NCBI GenBank assembly: GCA_016204585.1
Contig: JACQKH010000045.1
Location: forward strand, 1-39,659
Direction of reading: 5' to 3'
Origin: Candidatus Kerfeldbacteria bacterium
GTDB taxonomy: Bacteria; Patescibacteriota; Patescibacteriia; SBBC01
DNA: 39,659 nt
This document shows, one piece after another, positions 1 through 5,739 of this stretch. The notes below the pieces were generated by a model, which was not told the origin of the DNA, searched no databases, and worked only from the letters and a program-made list of their open reading frames with translations. How positions within the stretch are numbered: the stretch's first letter is position 1; each line of letters starts with the position of its first letter. The position numbers and the translations under genes were made by a program.

Positions 1-27
1 ATCATATATAAATTACCTGTCGAGACC

Positions 28-600
28 CTAGTCGAAACGAATTTCGATCTGGTCTTTGTCGCGCATGACGTAGCGGTCGAACTCGCTGTTGGCCTGTCCG
101 TTGACCGTCATAGACAATTTGCCATCTGGCCCATTGCATTGGTCAAGAACGCAGGTCGAAGAGAGCTGTTTTCCCCAAAGCTCGAAGAACCGTTTCAGTC
201 GAAGGTCGTCGCGGAGCACGCGGCCGCTGAATTCTAGGTGGATAACCTGCGGGTCTTCGTGCGTATGAATGCTGCTGTGGGCACCAGTGGTACCGAGATT
301 TTTAGGGATGGTGACGGGCGAACCTTTGATCGCCACGTTCATTTGCGGATGCCAGTGGAGGCCGTTACGGGAAACGACATCGGATTCAGGCACCGGTGGT
401 CGCCTGGCCACATCCCAAATTCCAAATCCGCCCGCGCCGACAGCCACTACGATCAGTCCACCCCAGAGGACTACCCGACTGAGTGATCGAAGTTTTGTCC
501 TTCGCGCCTGGCCCTCGGTTTTAAGCTGACGACGAAGCAGCCGACGTTGCCGCTTGGTCAGCGGCTGACCGGATTGGTTAAGGTTGTCGTTCGGGTTCAA
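28..600 (-). CDS. Membrane-anchored His-rich exported protein (putative metal-handling)
   Basis: A 190-residue protein. The first ~40 residues are strongly basic, a single TM segment spans about 42-60 (LWGGLIVVAVGAGGFGIW), and the rest should lie outside the membrane. The outer domain carries histidine clusters HWHPQMNV (~81-88) and HSSIHTHEDPQVIHLEF (~108-124), which look able to bind a metal. The pattern 'HxHP...HTHE..VIH...FF.lWG...dxI.I.F' matches a small exported domain I have seen in archaea and CPR but cannot name. The start codon is TTG inside the 3' end of the HMA gene (23-nt overlap, translational coupling likely), and no other in-frame Met precedes the TM. It is the third gene of the minus-strand operon with the HMA and TauE/cupredoxin genes, so a copper or other soft-metal role is inferred from context. 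Confidence 0.75.
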   Translation of the reverse strand: MNPNDNLNQSGQPLTKRQRRLLRRQLKTEGQARRTKLRSLSRVVLWGGLIVVAVGAGGFGIWDVARRPPVPESDVVSRNGLHWHPQMNVAIKGSPVTIPKNLGTTGAHSSIHTHEDPQVIHLEFSGRVLRDDLRLKRFFELWGKQLSSTCVLDQCNGPDGKLSMTVNGQANSEFDRYVMRDKDQIEIRFD

Positions 601-793
601 CCGGGTAGCCTTCGTTAGACAACGTTTTCGCCAGGGACTTCAGGTCGAGCGAGTCATCGTGCTCGACGGTGAGTTGGCATTTTACGGCGTTGACTTCAGC
701 TTTCTGAACACCCGGCGCGTCCTCGCAAATGCCTTCCATCACCAGGGCGCACGAGGCACAATCGTAGTGCAAGACCTTGAAAGTAGTTTTCAT
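578..793 (-). CDS. HMA-domain metallochaperone (CopZ-like)
   Basis: A 71-residue stand-alone heavy-metal-associated domain. It starts KTTFKVLHYDCASCALVMEG, which gives the family's metal-binding loop as DCASC (C-x2-C) around residues 12-15, followed by the usual beta-alpha-beta-beta-alpha-beta length. CopZ and MerP proteins of this size carry Cu(I) or similar soft metal ions between membrane and cytosolic partners. The leading H-Y-D-C instead of M-T-C is a variation. It lies between the membrane protein/cupredoxin gene (123 nt upstream) and the His-rich protein, which starts inside its 3' end. I infer copper as the substrate from the cupredoxin neighbour. No metal-responsive regulator gene is in the window. 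Confidence 0.88.
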   Translation of the reverse strand: MKTTFKVLHYDCASCALVMEGICEDAPGVQKAEVNAVKCQLTVEHDDSLDLKSLAKTLSNEGYPVEPERQP

Positions 794-794
794 G

Positions 795-917
795 CCGTGG
801 ATCTAGGCCGATGAATCGGCACGCTACAGTTTTTGGTCATCCCGTTAGACGGTCCCATGTTAATGTTTCAATAATTGTTCCATCCCAATCTTTTCAAAAT
901 GTGCCGTCTAACGGGAT
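795..917. repeat. Intergenic inverted repeats between HMA and TauE/cupredoxin genes
   Basis: The gap between the two genes holds a perfect 14-bp inverted repeat, ATCCCGTTAGACGG at 839-852 and its complement at 904-917, separated by 51 nt. The right arm overlaps the stop codon of the upstream gene. Next to it is a tight hairpin GCCGAT-GA-ATCGGC (807-820). In the mRNA these could attenuate or protect the transcript, so that the membrane protein and the downstream small genes are made in different amounts. That function is inference; the repeats are directly visible. Confidence 0.7.
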
Positions 918-1924
918 CATACCGCGTTGATGGTACCGCTGAACATGCCCATGCCGCAGGTGAAGGTATAGCGGCCGGGTTTTGGAAACGTGGCGGCGAT
1001 GGTGGTCGGCCGATCCTGGGCCACGGCGGTTTCTAAGTTGAGCTGCGGCAGGCGGAAGATGCTGGTACAGCCGAGACGGCCTTGTGCATTGAGACTGATC
1101 GTGACTGGCTGGCCGGCTGGCACCGTTAATTCATTCGGGTCGTAGCCGGTAGGCAGAACGCTGATGACGAGATTGGTGGCCGCCGCGTTGTCCTCGGCGC
1201 CCGCACTCTCGCCGCCGAACGCTAAACGCGCGCCAGCCATCACGTTCTGAAAAGAGTACGACGATCCGGACGCCACCAGCGCACCGTTAAAGCTGTACAG
1301 GCCAAGACCGACCACCAACGCGGCGGCCGCGTACTTGAGGCGGCGCTGGAAGAAGGATGTCTCTTTTGCCAGCACGCCGATGATGAAGAAGAGCGGGACC
1401 GTGCCAAGGGTGAAGGCCAGCAGGATGGCCGCGCCTTGCCATGCGCTGCCCGTGGAAATGGCAGCCAGTTCCATGGCTTGGGTCGTGCCGCAAGGAATGA
1501 GGATAGTCAGGAAACCGAGAATGGCCGGAGCAATCAACGCCTGGCTCTTGGCCCGCTGCCTGATGAAACGGCGAACTGCGGCTGGCGGGGCGATGGTCAG
1601 CCAGGGCAGCCAGTGCGGAGCGATCAGCCGAATCCCGGCCACCACCATGAATAGACCGGCCACGACCTGCAAGGTTATTTTCATGCCGCTGGAAATGGTC
1701 AAACGATCGCCCAGCCATCCCAAGCCCAATCCGAGCACGGTGTAAGCGATGATTTTCGCCACCAGAAAGGCGCTGACCGGCAGGAACAGCCGACGCCAGC
1801 CCCGGAGTTCCTCGTCACCATCATTGCGGCGAGCGAGCAGGCCGACGAGCAAGCCGCCCTGGACCGCAAAGCAGGTTAATCCGCCGGTAGTCAGGCCGGT
1901 GATGAGTGCGGTAAAAGGGGACAT
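917..1924 (-). CDS. TauE/SafE-UreH-type membrane protein fused to a cupredoxin-like domain
   Basis: A 335-residue protein. Residues ~1-215 contain about six hydrophobic segments with the family's small-residue GLTTGGLTC start and a second half-repeat at ~140 (LIPCGTTQAMELAAISTG), as in the UreH/CcdA-like branch of the sulfite-exporter superfamily. Residues ~250-335 form a cupredoxin_1-like beta domain. This ends in PGRYTFTCGMGMFSGTI, with a Cys and two Mets at the expected metal-ligand loop and another Cys in GCTSIF. Such fusions are associated with copper trafficking in several bacteria. It is the first gene of a three-gene minus-strand operon and has a palindrome over its promoter. Copper or silver transport or detoxification is inferred; the conserved cysteine in the membrane part could also point to thiol-redox traffic. 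Confidence 0.8.
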   Translation of the reverse strand: MSPFTALITGLTTGGLTCFAVQGGLLVGLLARRNDGDEELRGWRRLFLPVSAFLVAKIIAYTVLGLGLGWLGDRLTISSGMKITLQVVAGLFMVVAGIRLIAPHWLPWLTIAPPAAVRRFIRQRAKSQALIAPAILGFLTILIPCGTTQAMELAAISTGSAWQGAAILLAFTLGTVPLFFIIGVLAKETSFFQRRLKYAAAALVVGLGLYSFNGALVASGSSYSFQNVMAGARLAFGGESAGAEDNAAATNLVISVLPTGYDPNELTVPAGQPVTISLNAQGRLGCTSIFRLPQLNLETAVAQDRPTTIAATFPKPGRYTFTCGMGMFSGTINAV

Positions 1925-1949
1925 GTCGTGTGGATAAATTAAGCTAGCC

Positions 1950-1987
1950 TACTACACAGTGTAGTACAGGTCGGCCAGCCGAGTCAA
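1950..1987 (-). promoter_or_regulatory. Promoter with perfect 17-bp operator palindrome for the metal operon
   Basis: On the minus strand, -35 TTGACT (1982-1987) and -10 TACACT (1958-1963) are 18 bp apart. The -10 lies inside the perfect palindrome TACTACAC-A-GTGTAGTA (1950-1966), which resembles CopY/BlaI-type operators (TACA..TGTA cores). A repressor bound there would cover the -10, about 25 bp ahead of the ATG. The repressor gene itself is not in the window. Confidence 0.65.
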
Positions 1988-2003
1988 CCGCGCCGCGTAA
2001 CGA

Positions 2004-2861
2004 CTACTCGGCTGCAGCCCGGTCCGTTTCAGGTTGCGCCACCTCGACTTTGAACTTCAATCGGCCACGAGGATTACCAGCGCCCGGGGTAAAGTCATCG
2101 TCAAGGTTGACCTCGACGCGCTGGAGCTTAAAAGCATACTTTGAGTCAATTAAGGACCGTTCAGCCGGCGCGGTTTTCACGAGTGACGGGGTCGGTAGCT
2201 TAGCTTTAAAAATTTCAGGCATGTCGTCGAACGGCCACTTGCCCCACAAGTGATAATCTTTTCCGCCCCAATCAGCCCGCGGCCCACGCGCCACTTGAAG
2301 ATGAACTTCACGGCCTTTAAATTCGAAGACCCTATCGACTTCATTGACAGACGGATCGGCCTGTACTTCGGAACGTGTCTCAGTCAACAGTGTTTCGTAG
2401 TCGGAAGATTGAGGAATCTCAGGCAATTCATCGAACTCCGCGTCGCCCCAGATTTGACTGACTTCCTGGCCGATCCGTTCTTGCCCGAGCCGGATATTTT
2501 TCATGGTGACCGAGCCGATTTCGGGTATTTCGGCCGCTTTGGTTAAGCCCTCGATTTTTAAGCTCTCGTAGACTTTGCCGGTTGCTTCGTCCCAACCACG
2601 GGCAATATCTGCCACGTATCTTCCGACCTCACGCTTAAGACGGATATCCGCTTTCGGCATTTGTTCGATGGCGGTTATCTTTTCTTCCGGCGTCGAGCCC
2701 GGGATGGCCTCGTAGGCAGCTTGCGCTTGCGCGCGTTTTTCCGGCTTCGGATCGTCGTAGCCGGCTAAACCGTTTAACGTCTCGGGTGCGGTTGATGAAT
2801 ATTCGGTTTCGATTGATGTTAGCTCATCCGGTTCTGGCGGAGGGCTGTCGAACTGGCTCAT
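2004..2861 (-). CDS. Uncharacterised acidic cytoplasmic protein
   Basis: A 285-residue protein that I do not recognise. It has no signal peptide or TM segment. The N-terminus (~1-45) is Pro/Glu/Ser-rich and looks disordered. The middle (~45-130) is charged and probably helical (EKITAIEQMPKADIRLKREVGRYVADIARGWDEA). The second half contains beta-like stretches with several aromatics (VDRVFEFKGREVHLQV, DYHLWGKWPFDDMPEIF) and ends in another acidic tail. It is separate from the metal operon (79-nt gap, own promoter). Codon use resembles its neighbours. Function unknown. Confidence 0.7.
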   Translation of the reverse strand: MSQFDSPPPEPDELTSIETEYSSTAPETLNGLAGYDDPKPEKRAQAQAAYEAIPGSTPEEKITAIEQMPKADIRLKREVGRYVADIARGWDEATGKVYESLKIEGLTKAAEIPEIGSVTMKNIRLGQERIGQEVSQIWGDAEFDELPEIPQSSDYETLLTETRSEVQADPSVNEVDRVFEFKGREVHLQVARGPRADWGGKDYHLWGKWPFDDMPEIFKAKLPTPSLVKTAPAERSLIDSKYAFKLQRVEVNLDDDFTPGAGNPRGRLKFKVEVAQPETDRAAAE

Positions 2862-2903
2862 ATGGTAATGGCGGGTGAATGATTATTGGTTTAAAAATAC
2901 ATG

Positions 2904-2932
2904 AGGATACGCCAAAAAACAATTTCCGTCAA
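2904..2932 (-). promoter_or_regulatory. Promoter of the acidic hypothetical gene
   Basis: Minus-strand -35 TTGACG (2927-2932) and -10 TATCCT (2904-2909) with a 17-bp spacer. Transcription would begin near 2897, ~36 nt ahead of the ATG at 2861. The rest of the gap 2933-3130 shows nothing I can assign. Confidence 0.5.
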
Positions 2933-3133
2933 CGTTACATGACCGAAAAAATTCGAGCCCTAGACAGGAAGACTGGGACTCGGTGTAGCCGGGCGTATTC
3001 AGTTGTCTTGTGTCGAACTGCGAACCACTACTCACCAGACTGCTATCTCCGGCTGCTCGCTAACGAACCACTTTCTTTGTGAAGAGGAGTGTACGGTTTC
3101 TGTCGAAAACGGTTCAAGATTCTAGAGCCAGAC

Positions 3134-3161
3134 TTGAATTTTTAGTACGTCATGCTACCAT
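3134..3161 (+). promoter_or_regulatory. tRNA-Arg promoter (extended -10)
   Basis: -35 TTGAAT (3134-3139), 16-bp spacer, then TGC-TACCAT (-10 at 3156-3161). An alternative -10 is CATAAT at 3159-3164. Transcription would start a few nucleotides before the tRNA 5' end. The TGC preceding the -10 recurs at other promoters in the window. Confidence 0.5.
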
Positions 3162-3172
3162 AATCCAGCTGT

Positions 3173-3250
3173 GCGCCCGTAGCTCAGTCCGGATAGAGCA
3201 TCAGCTTGCGGAGCTGGGGGTCGCAGGTTCAAATCCTGCCGGGCGCACCA
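3173..3250 (+). tRNA. tRNA-Arg (anticodon GCG)
   Basis: Complete cloverleaf. Acceptor GCGCCCG pairs with CGGGCGC, the D-arm stem is GCTC/GAGC, the anticodon stem is TCAGC/GCTGG with loop TTGCGGA (anticodon GCG, reads CGC), and the T-arm is GCAGG-TTCAAAT-CCTGC. Discriminator A and CCA are encoded. The RPAGFEPATP-type ORFs overlapping it in the track are antisense translations of the tRNA, not genes. Confidence 0.97.
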
Positions 3251-3474
3251 ACTGATGGTGAAATTGAGACGTAGTCGCTGAGAGTTGCAAGCCAGCCTCG
3301 TAAGATTCGAACGAAGTGAGAATCTGTACGGGTTCAAATCTCAAGCGAAGCGAAAACCCCGCACCCGACGTGTAAGGAGAGGTGCGGCAGTTGCCGGGCG
3401 CGTTTGGTTTAAAAAGCAAAGACAGAAGTTGATTGTGGAGACCCTTCGCAACGCTCAGGGTTTGACGCTGCGCC
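3251..3474. other. Gene-free stretch with hairpins after tRNA-Arg
   Basis: No coding signal is convincing here. Visible foldbacks are AGATTC...GAATCT (about 3303-3325) and CCGCACC...GGTGCGG (about 3359-3387). The second shares its CCGCACC/GGTGCGG core with a perfect 9-bp hairpin at 4080-4112 (CCCCGCACC...GGTGCGGGG), so it looks like a dispersed palindrome family. A GGGTTCAAATCTC stretch resembles a tRNA T-arm, but no cloverleaf can be drawn around it. Confidence 0.45.
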
Positions 3475-3978
3475 TCAAATTTTGAACAACCGTCCGACTG
3501 CGTCCGAGGCCGGTTCCTCTTCTTTTTCCAAGTCCTCGCTTAAAAACCGAAGAAGTTCTCGGCGGAGTTTCACCGGGTCTGTACCCTCGAGCGGAATACC
3601 GAGGACCGGCCGGAGCGAGCTCTTGAAGCGAAGGTAAAGTGTCTTGGCTAGTGGTGGTTTGTAGATAATCCAAAACCTTGCCAGATCATCATAGGCGTAG
3701 AAATTCTTGGCAATCTCAACGCCGTCCTCGGTGATGTTGATAGTTAGGATGTTTGGTTTCTGGCGAGACTGGAAAATGATGATGGTGAAAGCCAGGACGA
3801 TGATGATGGCGAACAGGGGGTTGCGGTCGTAGATTGACCAGACCAGCACCAGCAGTACGAAAACTGACATGCCGATATACCAACCGCGACTCCGTTGATA
3901 GCGCGGAACCTCCGGGAATCTCCATGATATCAACGTTTTACCGTGGTCGGTTGGTTGAATGGTTTGTCGGTCTGGCAT
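3475..3978 (-). CDS. Two-TM membrane protein, PH-like (CPR conserved hypothetical)
   Basis: About 167 residues from the start I prefer (MPDRQTIQPTDHGK); the longer ORF of the track adds 22 residues reaching back into promoter-like AT-rich sequence (TATAATATAAT on the minus strand). It has an N-terminal cytoplasmic segment with ISWRFPEVPRYQRSRGWYI, two adjacent TM helices (~36-56 and ~58-75), then a soluble beta-rich half (NILTINITEDGVEI...LARFWIIY) consistent with a small bacterial PH-like fold. Proteins with this 'W-x-FPE...RS..WY' plus two-TM layout are common in Patescibacteria genomes, but no function is established to my knowledge. It stands alone between tRNA genes. Confidence 0.7.
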   Translation of the reverse strand: MPDRQTIQPTDHGKTLISWRFPEVPRYQRSRGWYIGMSVFVLLVLVWSIYDRNPLFAIIIVLAFTIIIFQSRQKPNILTINITEDGVEIAKNFYAYDDLARFWIIYKPPLAKTLYLRFKSSLRPVLGIPLEGTDPVKLRRELLRFLSEDLEKEEEPASDAVGRLFKI

Positions 3979-4045
3979 AGGATTGTTGATTATGAAAACT
4001 GCTGTTTTTACCGCCACTTGTATTATATTATACAACCTTTTCAAG

Positions 4046-4112
4046 GAAGGCGGGATCCCGCCTCAGGCGGAGGCGGTAGCCCCGCACCACTCTATAGTAT
4101 TCGGGTGCGGGG
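4046..4112. repeat. Palindromic repeat GGCGGGATCCCGCC plus adjoining hairpin
   Basis: GGAAGGCGGGATCCCGCCT begins near 4046, and the same GGAAGGCGGGATCCCGC core recurs at about 4336-4352. Directly next is a perfect 9-bp hairpin CCCCGCACC/GGTGCGGGG (4080-4088/4104-4112). These are dispersed intergenic palindromes, not genes. Confidence 0.7.
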
Positions 4113-4135
4113 TTTTCGAGATTCGCCTAGCACCA

Positions 4136-4225
4136 TGGCGGAGAGGGTGAGATTCGAACTCACGGTGGCCTTTCAGCCACAACAGTTTTCAAGACTGTCC
4201 CTTTAAACCGCTCAGGCACCTCTCC
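4136..4225 (-). tRNA. tRNA-Ser (anticodon TGA)
   Basis: Class II tRNA with long variable arm. Acceptor GGAGAGG/CCTCTCC, anticodon stem ACAGT/ACTGT with loop CTTGAAA (anticodon TGA), variable arm GTGGC-TGAAAG-GCCAC, T-arm GTGAG-TTCGAAT-CTCAC, encoded G-CCA. The flanks continue the acceptor helix: leader AGCACCATGGC pairs with GCCATGGTGCT, which begins at the discriminator base and includes the CCA. The precursor could therefore form an 18-bp or longer terminal stem. Confidence 0.96.
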
Positions 4226-4238
4226 GCCATGGTGCTGG

Positions 4239-4306
4239 GTTCAAGACCGTCGCTTTCGACCGCTCAGGCACCTCTCCGCCACGCTGCGGGACAAGACTGT
4301 CCCTTT
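4239..4306 (-). pseudogene. tRNA-Ser 5'-half fragments
   Basis: 4239-4280 repeats the 5' half of the adjacent tRNA-Ser (4187-4228) with 37 of 42 positions identical, from the anticodon loop to the 5' end and flank. Immediately beyond it, 4292-4306 repeats 15 nt of the anticodon arm exactly (CAAGACTGTCCCTTT). Neither piece can fold as a whole tRNA. They look like tandem partial duplications lying just upstream of the functional gene. Confidence 0.75.
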
Positions 4307-4390
4307 TCCTGCCACCTTAATCTAGCATTTCTTAGGAAGGCGGGATCCCGCAGGAGGCGGGACAACCGCTCCGGCATCCAACCGTGGCGG

Positions 4391-4499
4391 GCCACATGAG
4401 TTAAGTACCCAACGCGCCTGCCTACCAGCAGGTAGGCGCAACCATTATAAGGCTTTTCTGAAGATTTTTCTAGGAGACAATTGAGGCATGTGGGTCGGG
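4391..4499. repeat. Diverged direct repeat, copy A (3' side of SMR gene)
   Basis: This 109-bp segment matches 4967-5056 (copy B) along its length. Shared blocks include GAGTTAAGT, CTTTTC/TCTTTC, and TTGAGGCAYGTGGGTCGGG. Copy A has an extra ~20-nt hairpin (GCCTACC-AGCA-GGTAGGC) inserted in the middle, which explains the length difference. Each copy ends about a dozen nucleotides beyond the stop codon of a minus-strand gene. Confidence 0.7.
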
Positions 4500-4514
4500 A
4501 TTATCTCTGACGAC

Positions 4515-4841
4515 TTAAGCAAACTTGCTCAACAGAATTACTGATGTGATTGCTGCAATAATGCCGATAATTTCATAGACATTCAACTTTTCGTGAAAAG
4601 AGAAAACTCCAATTGCGACGAGAAGTAAAACGGTTGTCAGAGAGTAAATAACTCCAAGAGAAGAAAGTTTAATGTGCTTCATTACATAAAACCAGCCAAA
4701 AGCAGTTGAAGCATATATTATAAACCCAATTACAAACCACTTGGTTTCAATGAACCTTTGTCCGTGGCCCGCCAACTTAATAAAATAGTCACCAATGACA
4801 CCGACGGTGCTTAATAGGATAATTACGAGAATAGGATTCAT
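4515..4841 (-). CDS. Four-TM SMR/EamA-like small transporter
   Basis: A 108-residue protein with four hydrophobic helices (~2-18, ~32-51, ~59-80, ~87-106), the size and layout of small-multidrug-resistance or half-length DMT proteins. TM1 reads LLSTVGVIGDYFIKLAG. EmrE has a membrane Glu (E14 of AEVIGT) that drives H+/drug exchange; the aligned position here is Gly, and an Asp appears four residues later. So it may be an EamA-like or ArnE/F-like lipid or metabolite carrier rather than a drug pump. TM3/4 ends in YEIIGIIAAITSVILLSKFA, typical of the family. The gene is AT-richer than its neighbours and sits between diverged direct repeats, which suggests acquisition as a cassette. Confidence 0.8.
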   Translation of the reverse strand: MNPILVIILLSTVGVIGDYFIKLAGHGQRFIETKWFVIGFIIYASTAFGWFYVMKHIKLSSLGVIYSLTTVLLLVAIGVFSFHEKLNVYEIIGIIAAITSVILLSKFA

Positions 4842-4966
4842 ATGTTAGCCGAATTGGTCACAATTATTTATCCAATAAATCCAGCATTCTGCTTCGACCA
4901 GGCGCAACTACTTTGAATGCTTGGGTCGCTCGATACTAAGTTCTATTGGCTCTCGGCTCCGCTCGA

Positions 4967-5056
4967 GCCACTCGAGTTAAGTGCTCAACCCGCGCAAGCA
5001 TGATAAGGGTCTTTCGACGTTTTTTCAAGGAACTGATTTGAGGCACGTGGGTCGGG
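4967..5056. repeat. Diverged direct repeat, copy B (3' side of small hypothetical gene)
   Basis: Second copy of the repeat described at 4391-4499, in the same orientation and without the inserted hairpin. The stretch 4857-4966 between it and the SMR start has nothing else I can assign. Confidence 0.65.
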
Positions 5057-5067
5057 GTCTAAAACTT

Positions 5068-5298
5068 TTATTTTAGGAATTCGGGTTTGAAGGGTCGATA
5101 TAAATTATCAAGCTTTTCCGCTGTGCCCTCAGATAATTTGCCCTGATCCCTTATTTCTTCTTCCGCCCCTTCTACCGCGCTTTGAATGTCCTCAAGCCGA
5201 TCGCCAAAAGCCTCTGGAGAATTAGCCAGAACCATTTTGATTGCTTGAAGAACAGTTGCTTGCTCAGACTCTCTGTTCTCTCGTATTTTTCTTTCCAT
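5068..5298 (-). CDS. Small charged helical hypothetical protein
   Basis: About 76 residues from MERKIRENRESEQ. It is rich in Glu/Lys/Arg, with no TM or signal peptide, and is probably all helical (ATVLQAIKMVLANSPEAFGDRLEDIQSAVEGAEEEIRD). The track's 127-residue version adds an N-terminus read from tRNA-derived palindromic sequence, so I reject that start. I do not recognise the protein. It is followed by direct repeat copy B just after its stop. Confidence 0.55.
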   Translation of the reverse strand: MERKIRENRESEQATVLQAIKMVLANSPEAFGDRLEDIQSAVEGAEEEIRDQGKLSEGTAEKLDNLYRPFKPEFLK

Positions 5299-5390
5299 AT
5301 TGATGGTTTTAATGAATAAAAGTGAATTAAAGCGTCTCTTTTCCCTGTGACCCGCAATTGCCATATATTCCTGCGCACCGGGTCGCTCGA

Positions 5391-5489
5391 GCCACTCGAT
5401 TCGTTCCCATACAGATGGTTGGAGCCCGAGCAGTGCGAGGGCGGAAACCACGAGTGAGGAGTCACGAAAGTGACGACGAATCGAGTGGC
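5391..5489. repeat. 13-bp inverted repeat around small hairpins
   Basis: GCCACTCGATTCG (5391-5403) and its exact complement (5477-5489) enclose 73 nt that include the hairpin GTCAC-GAAA-GTGAC. The right arm runs into the tRNA-Ser-like fragment that follows. No coding region is supported in 5299-5621. Confidence 0.65.
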
Positions 5490-5553
5490 GGAGAGGGCGA
5501 GATTCGTCAGGTCATCCGACCTGACGCCGAGTCGAATGACTCGGCGAACTCAC
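5486..5553 (-). pseudogene. tRNA-Ser 3'-end fragment split by a double hairpin
   Basis: 5486-5506 matches the 3' end and T-stem of tRNA-Ser(TGA) (4136-4156) at 20 of 21 positions. The T-arm would continue AACTCAC, and this is found at 5547-5553, but 40 nt are inserted between. The insert is two perfect hairpins, GTCAGGT-CATCCG-ACCTGAC and GCCGAGT-CGAATG-ACTCGGC. The variable and anticodon arms are absent, so this is a remnant and not a functional tRNA. Confidence 0.65.
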
Positions 5554-5621
5554 CAGCTAGGCGAGTCAATTCGGTATCCTCGCGAGTATACACCTGGGAA
5601 AATAATACTACATGAGTCGCA

Positions 5622-5715
5622 TGGCGGAGGGAGTGAGATTCGAACTCACGATAGGGGTTTAACCCCCTATAACAGGTTAGCAACCTGCCGCCTTCAGCCA
5701 CTCGGCCATCCCTCC
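5622..5715 (-). tRNA. tRNA-Ser (anticodon GCT)
   Basis: Class II tRNA: acceptor GGAGGGA/TCCCTCC, anticodon stem GCAGG/CCTGT with loop TTGCTAA (anticodon GCT), long variable arm TATAGGGGG-TTAAA-CCCCTA, T-arm GTGAG-TTCGAAT-CTCAC, encoded G-CCA. As with the other serine tRNA, the flanks extend the acceptor helix (leader GTCGCATGGC with GCCATGCGAC) by ten base pairs, though the outer sequence differs. Confidence 0.96.
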
Positions 5716-5739
5716 GCCATGCGACCCCTCTTTGTGGAT

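Noticed and set aside
3303-3395. A second tRNA after tRNA-Arg (GGGTTCAAATCTC)
   Set aside because: Only a T-arm-like string is present; acceptor and anticodon stems cannot be drawn.
3155-3419. Minus-strand ORFs with RPAGFEPATP
   Set aside because: This peptide is the well-known translation of the antisense strand of a tRNA; the DNA is tRNA-Arg.
4080-4112. Terminator of tRNA-Ser(TGA)
   Set aside because: The perfect hairpin has a T-run only on the plus strand, opposite to the tRNA, so it is listed as a palindrome.
4391-5056. Integron attC sites flanking the SMR gene
   Set aside because: GTTRRRY- and RYYYAAC-like heptamers occur side by side (GTTGAGC/ACTTAAC), but not in the paired outer order that attC needs, and no integrase is seen. 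Kept only as a repeat finding.
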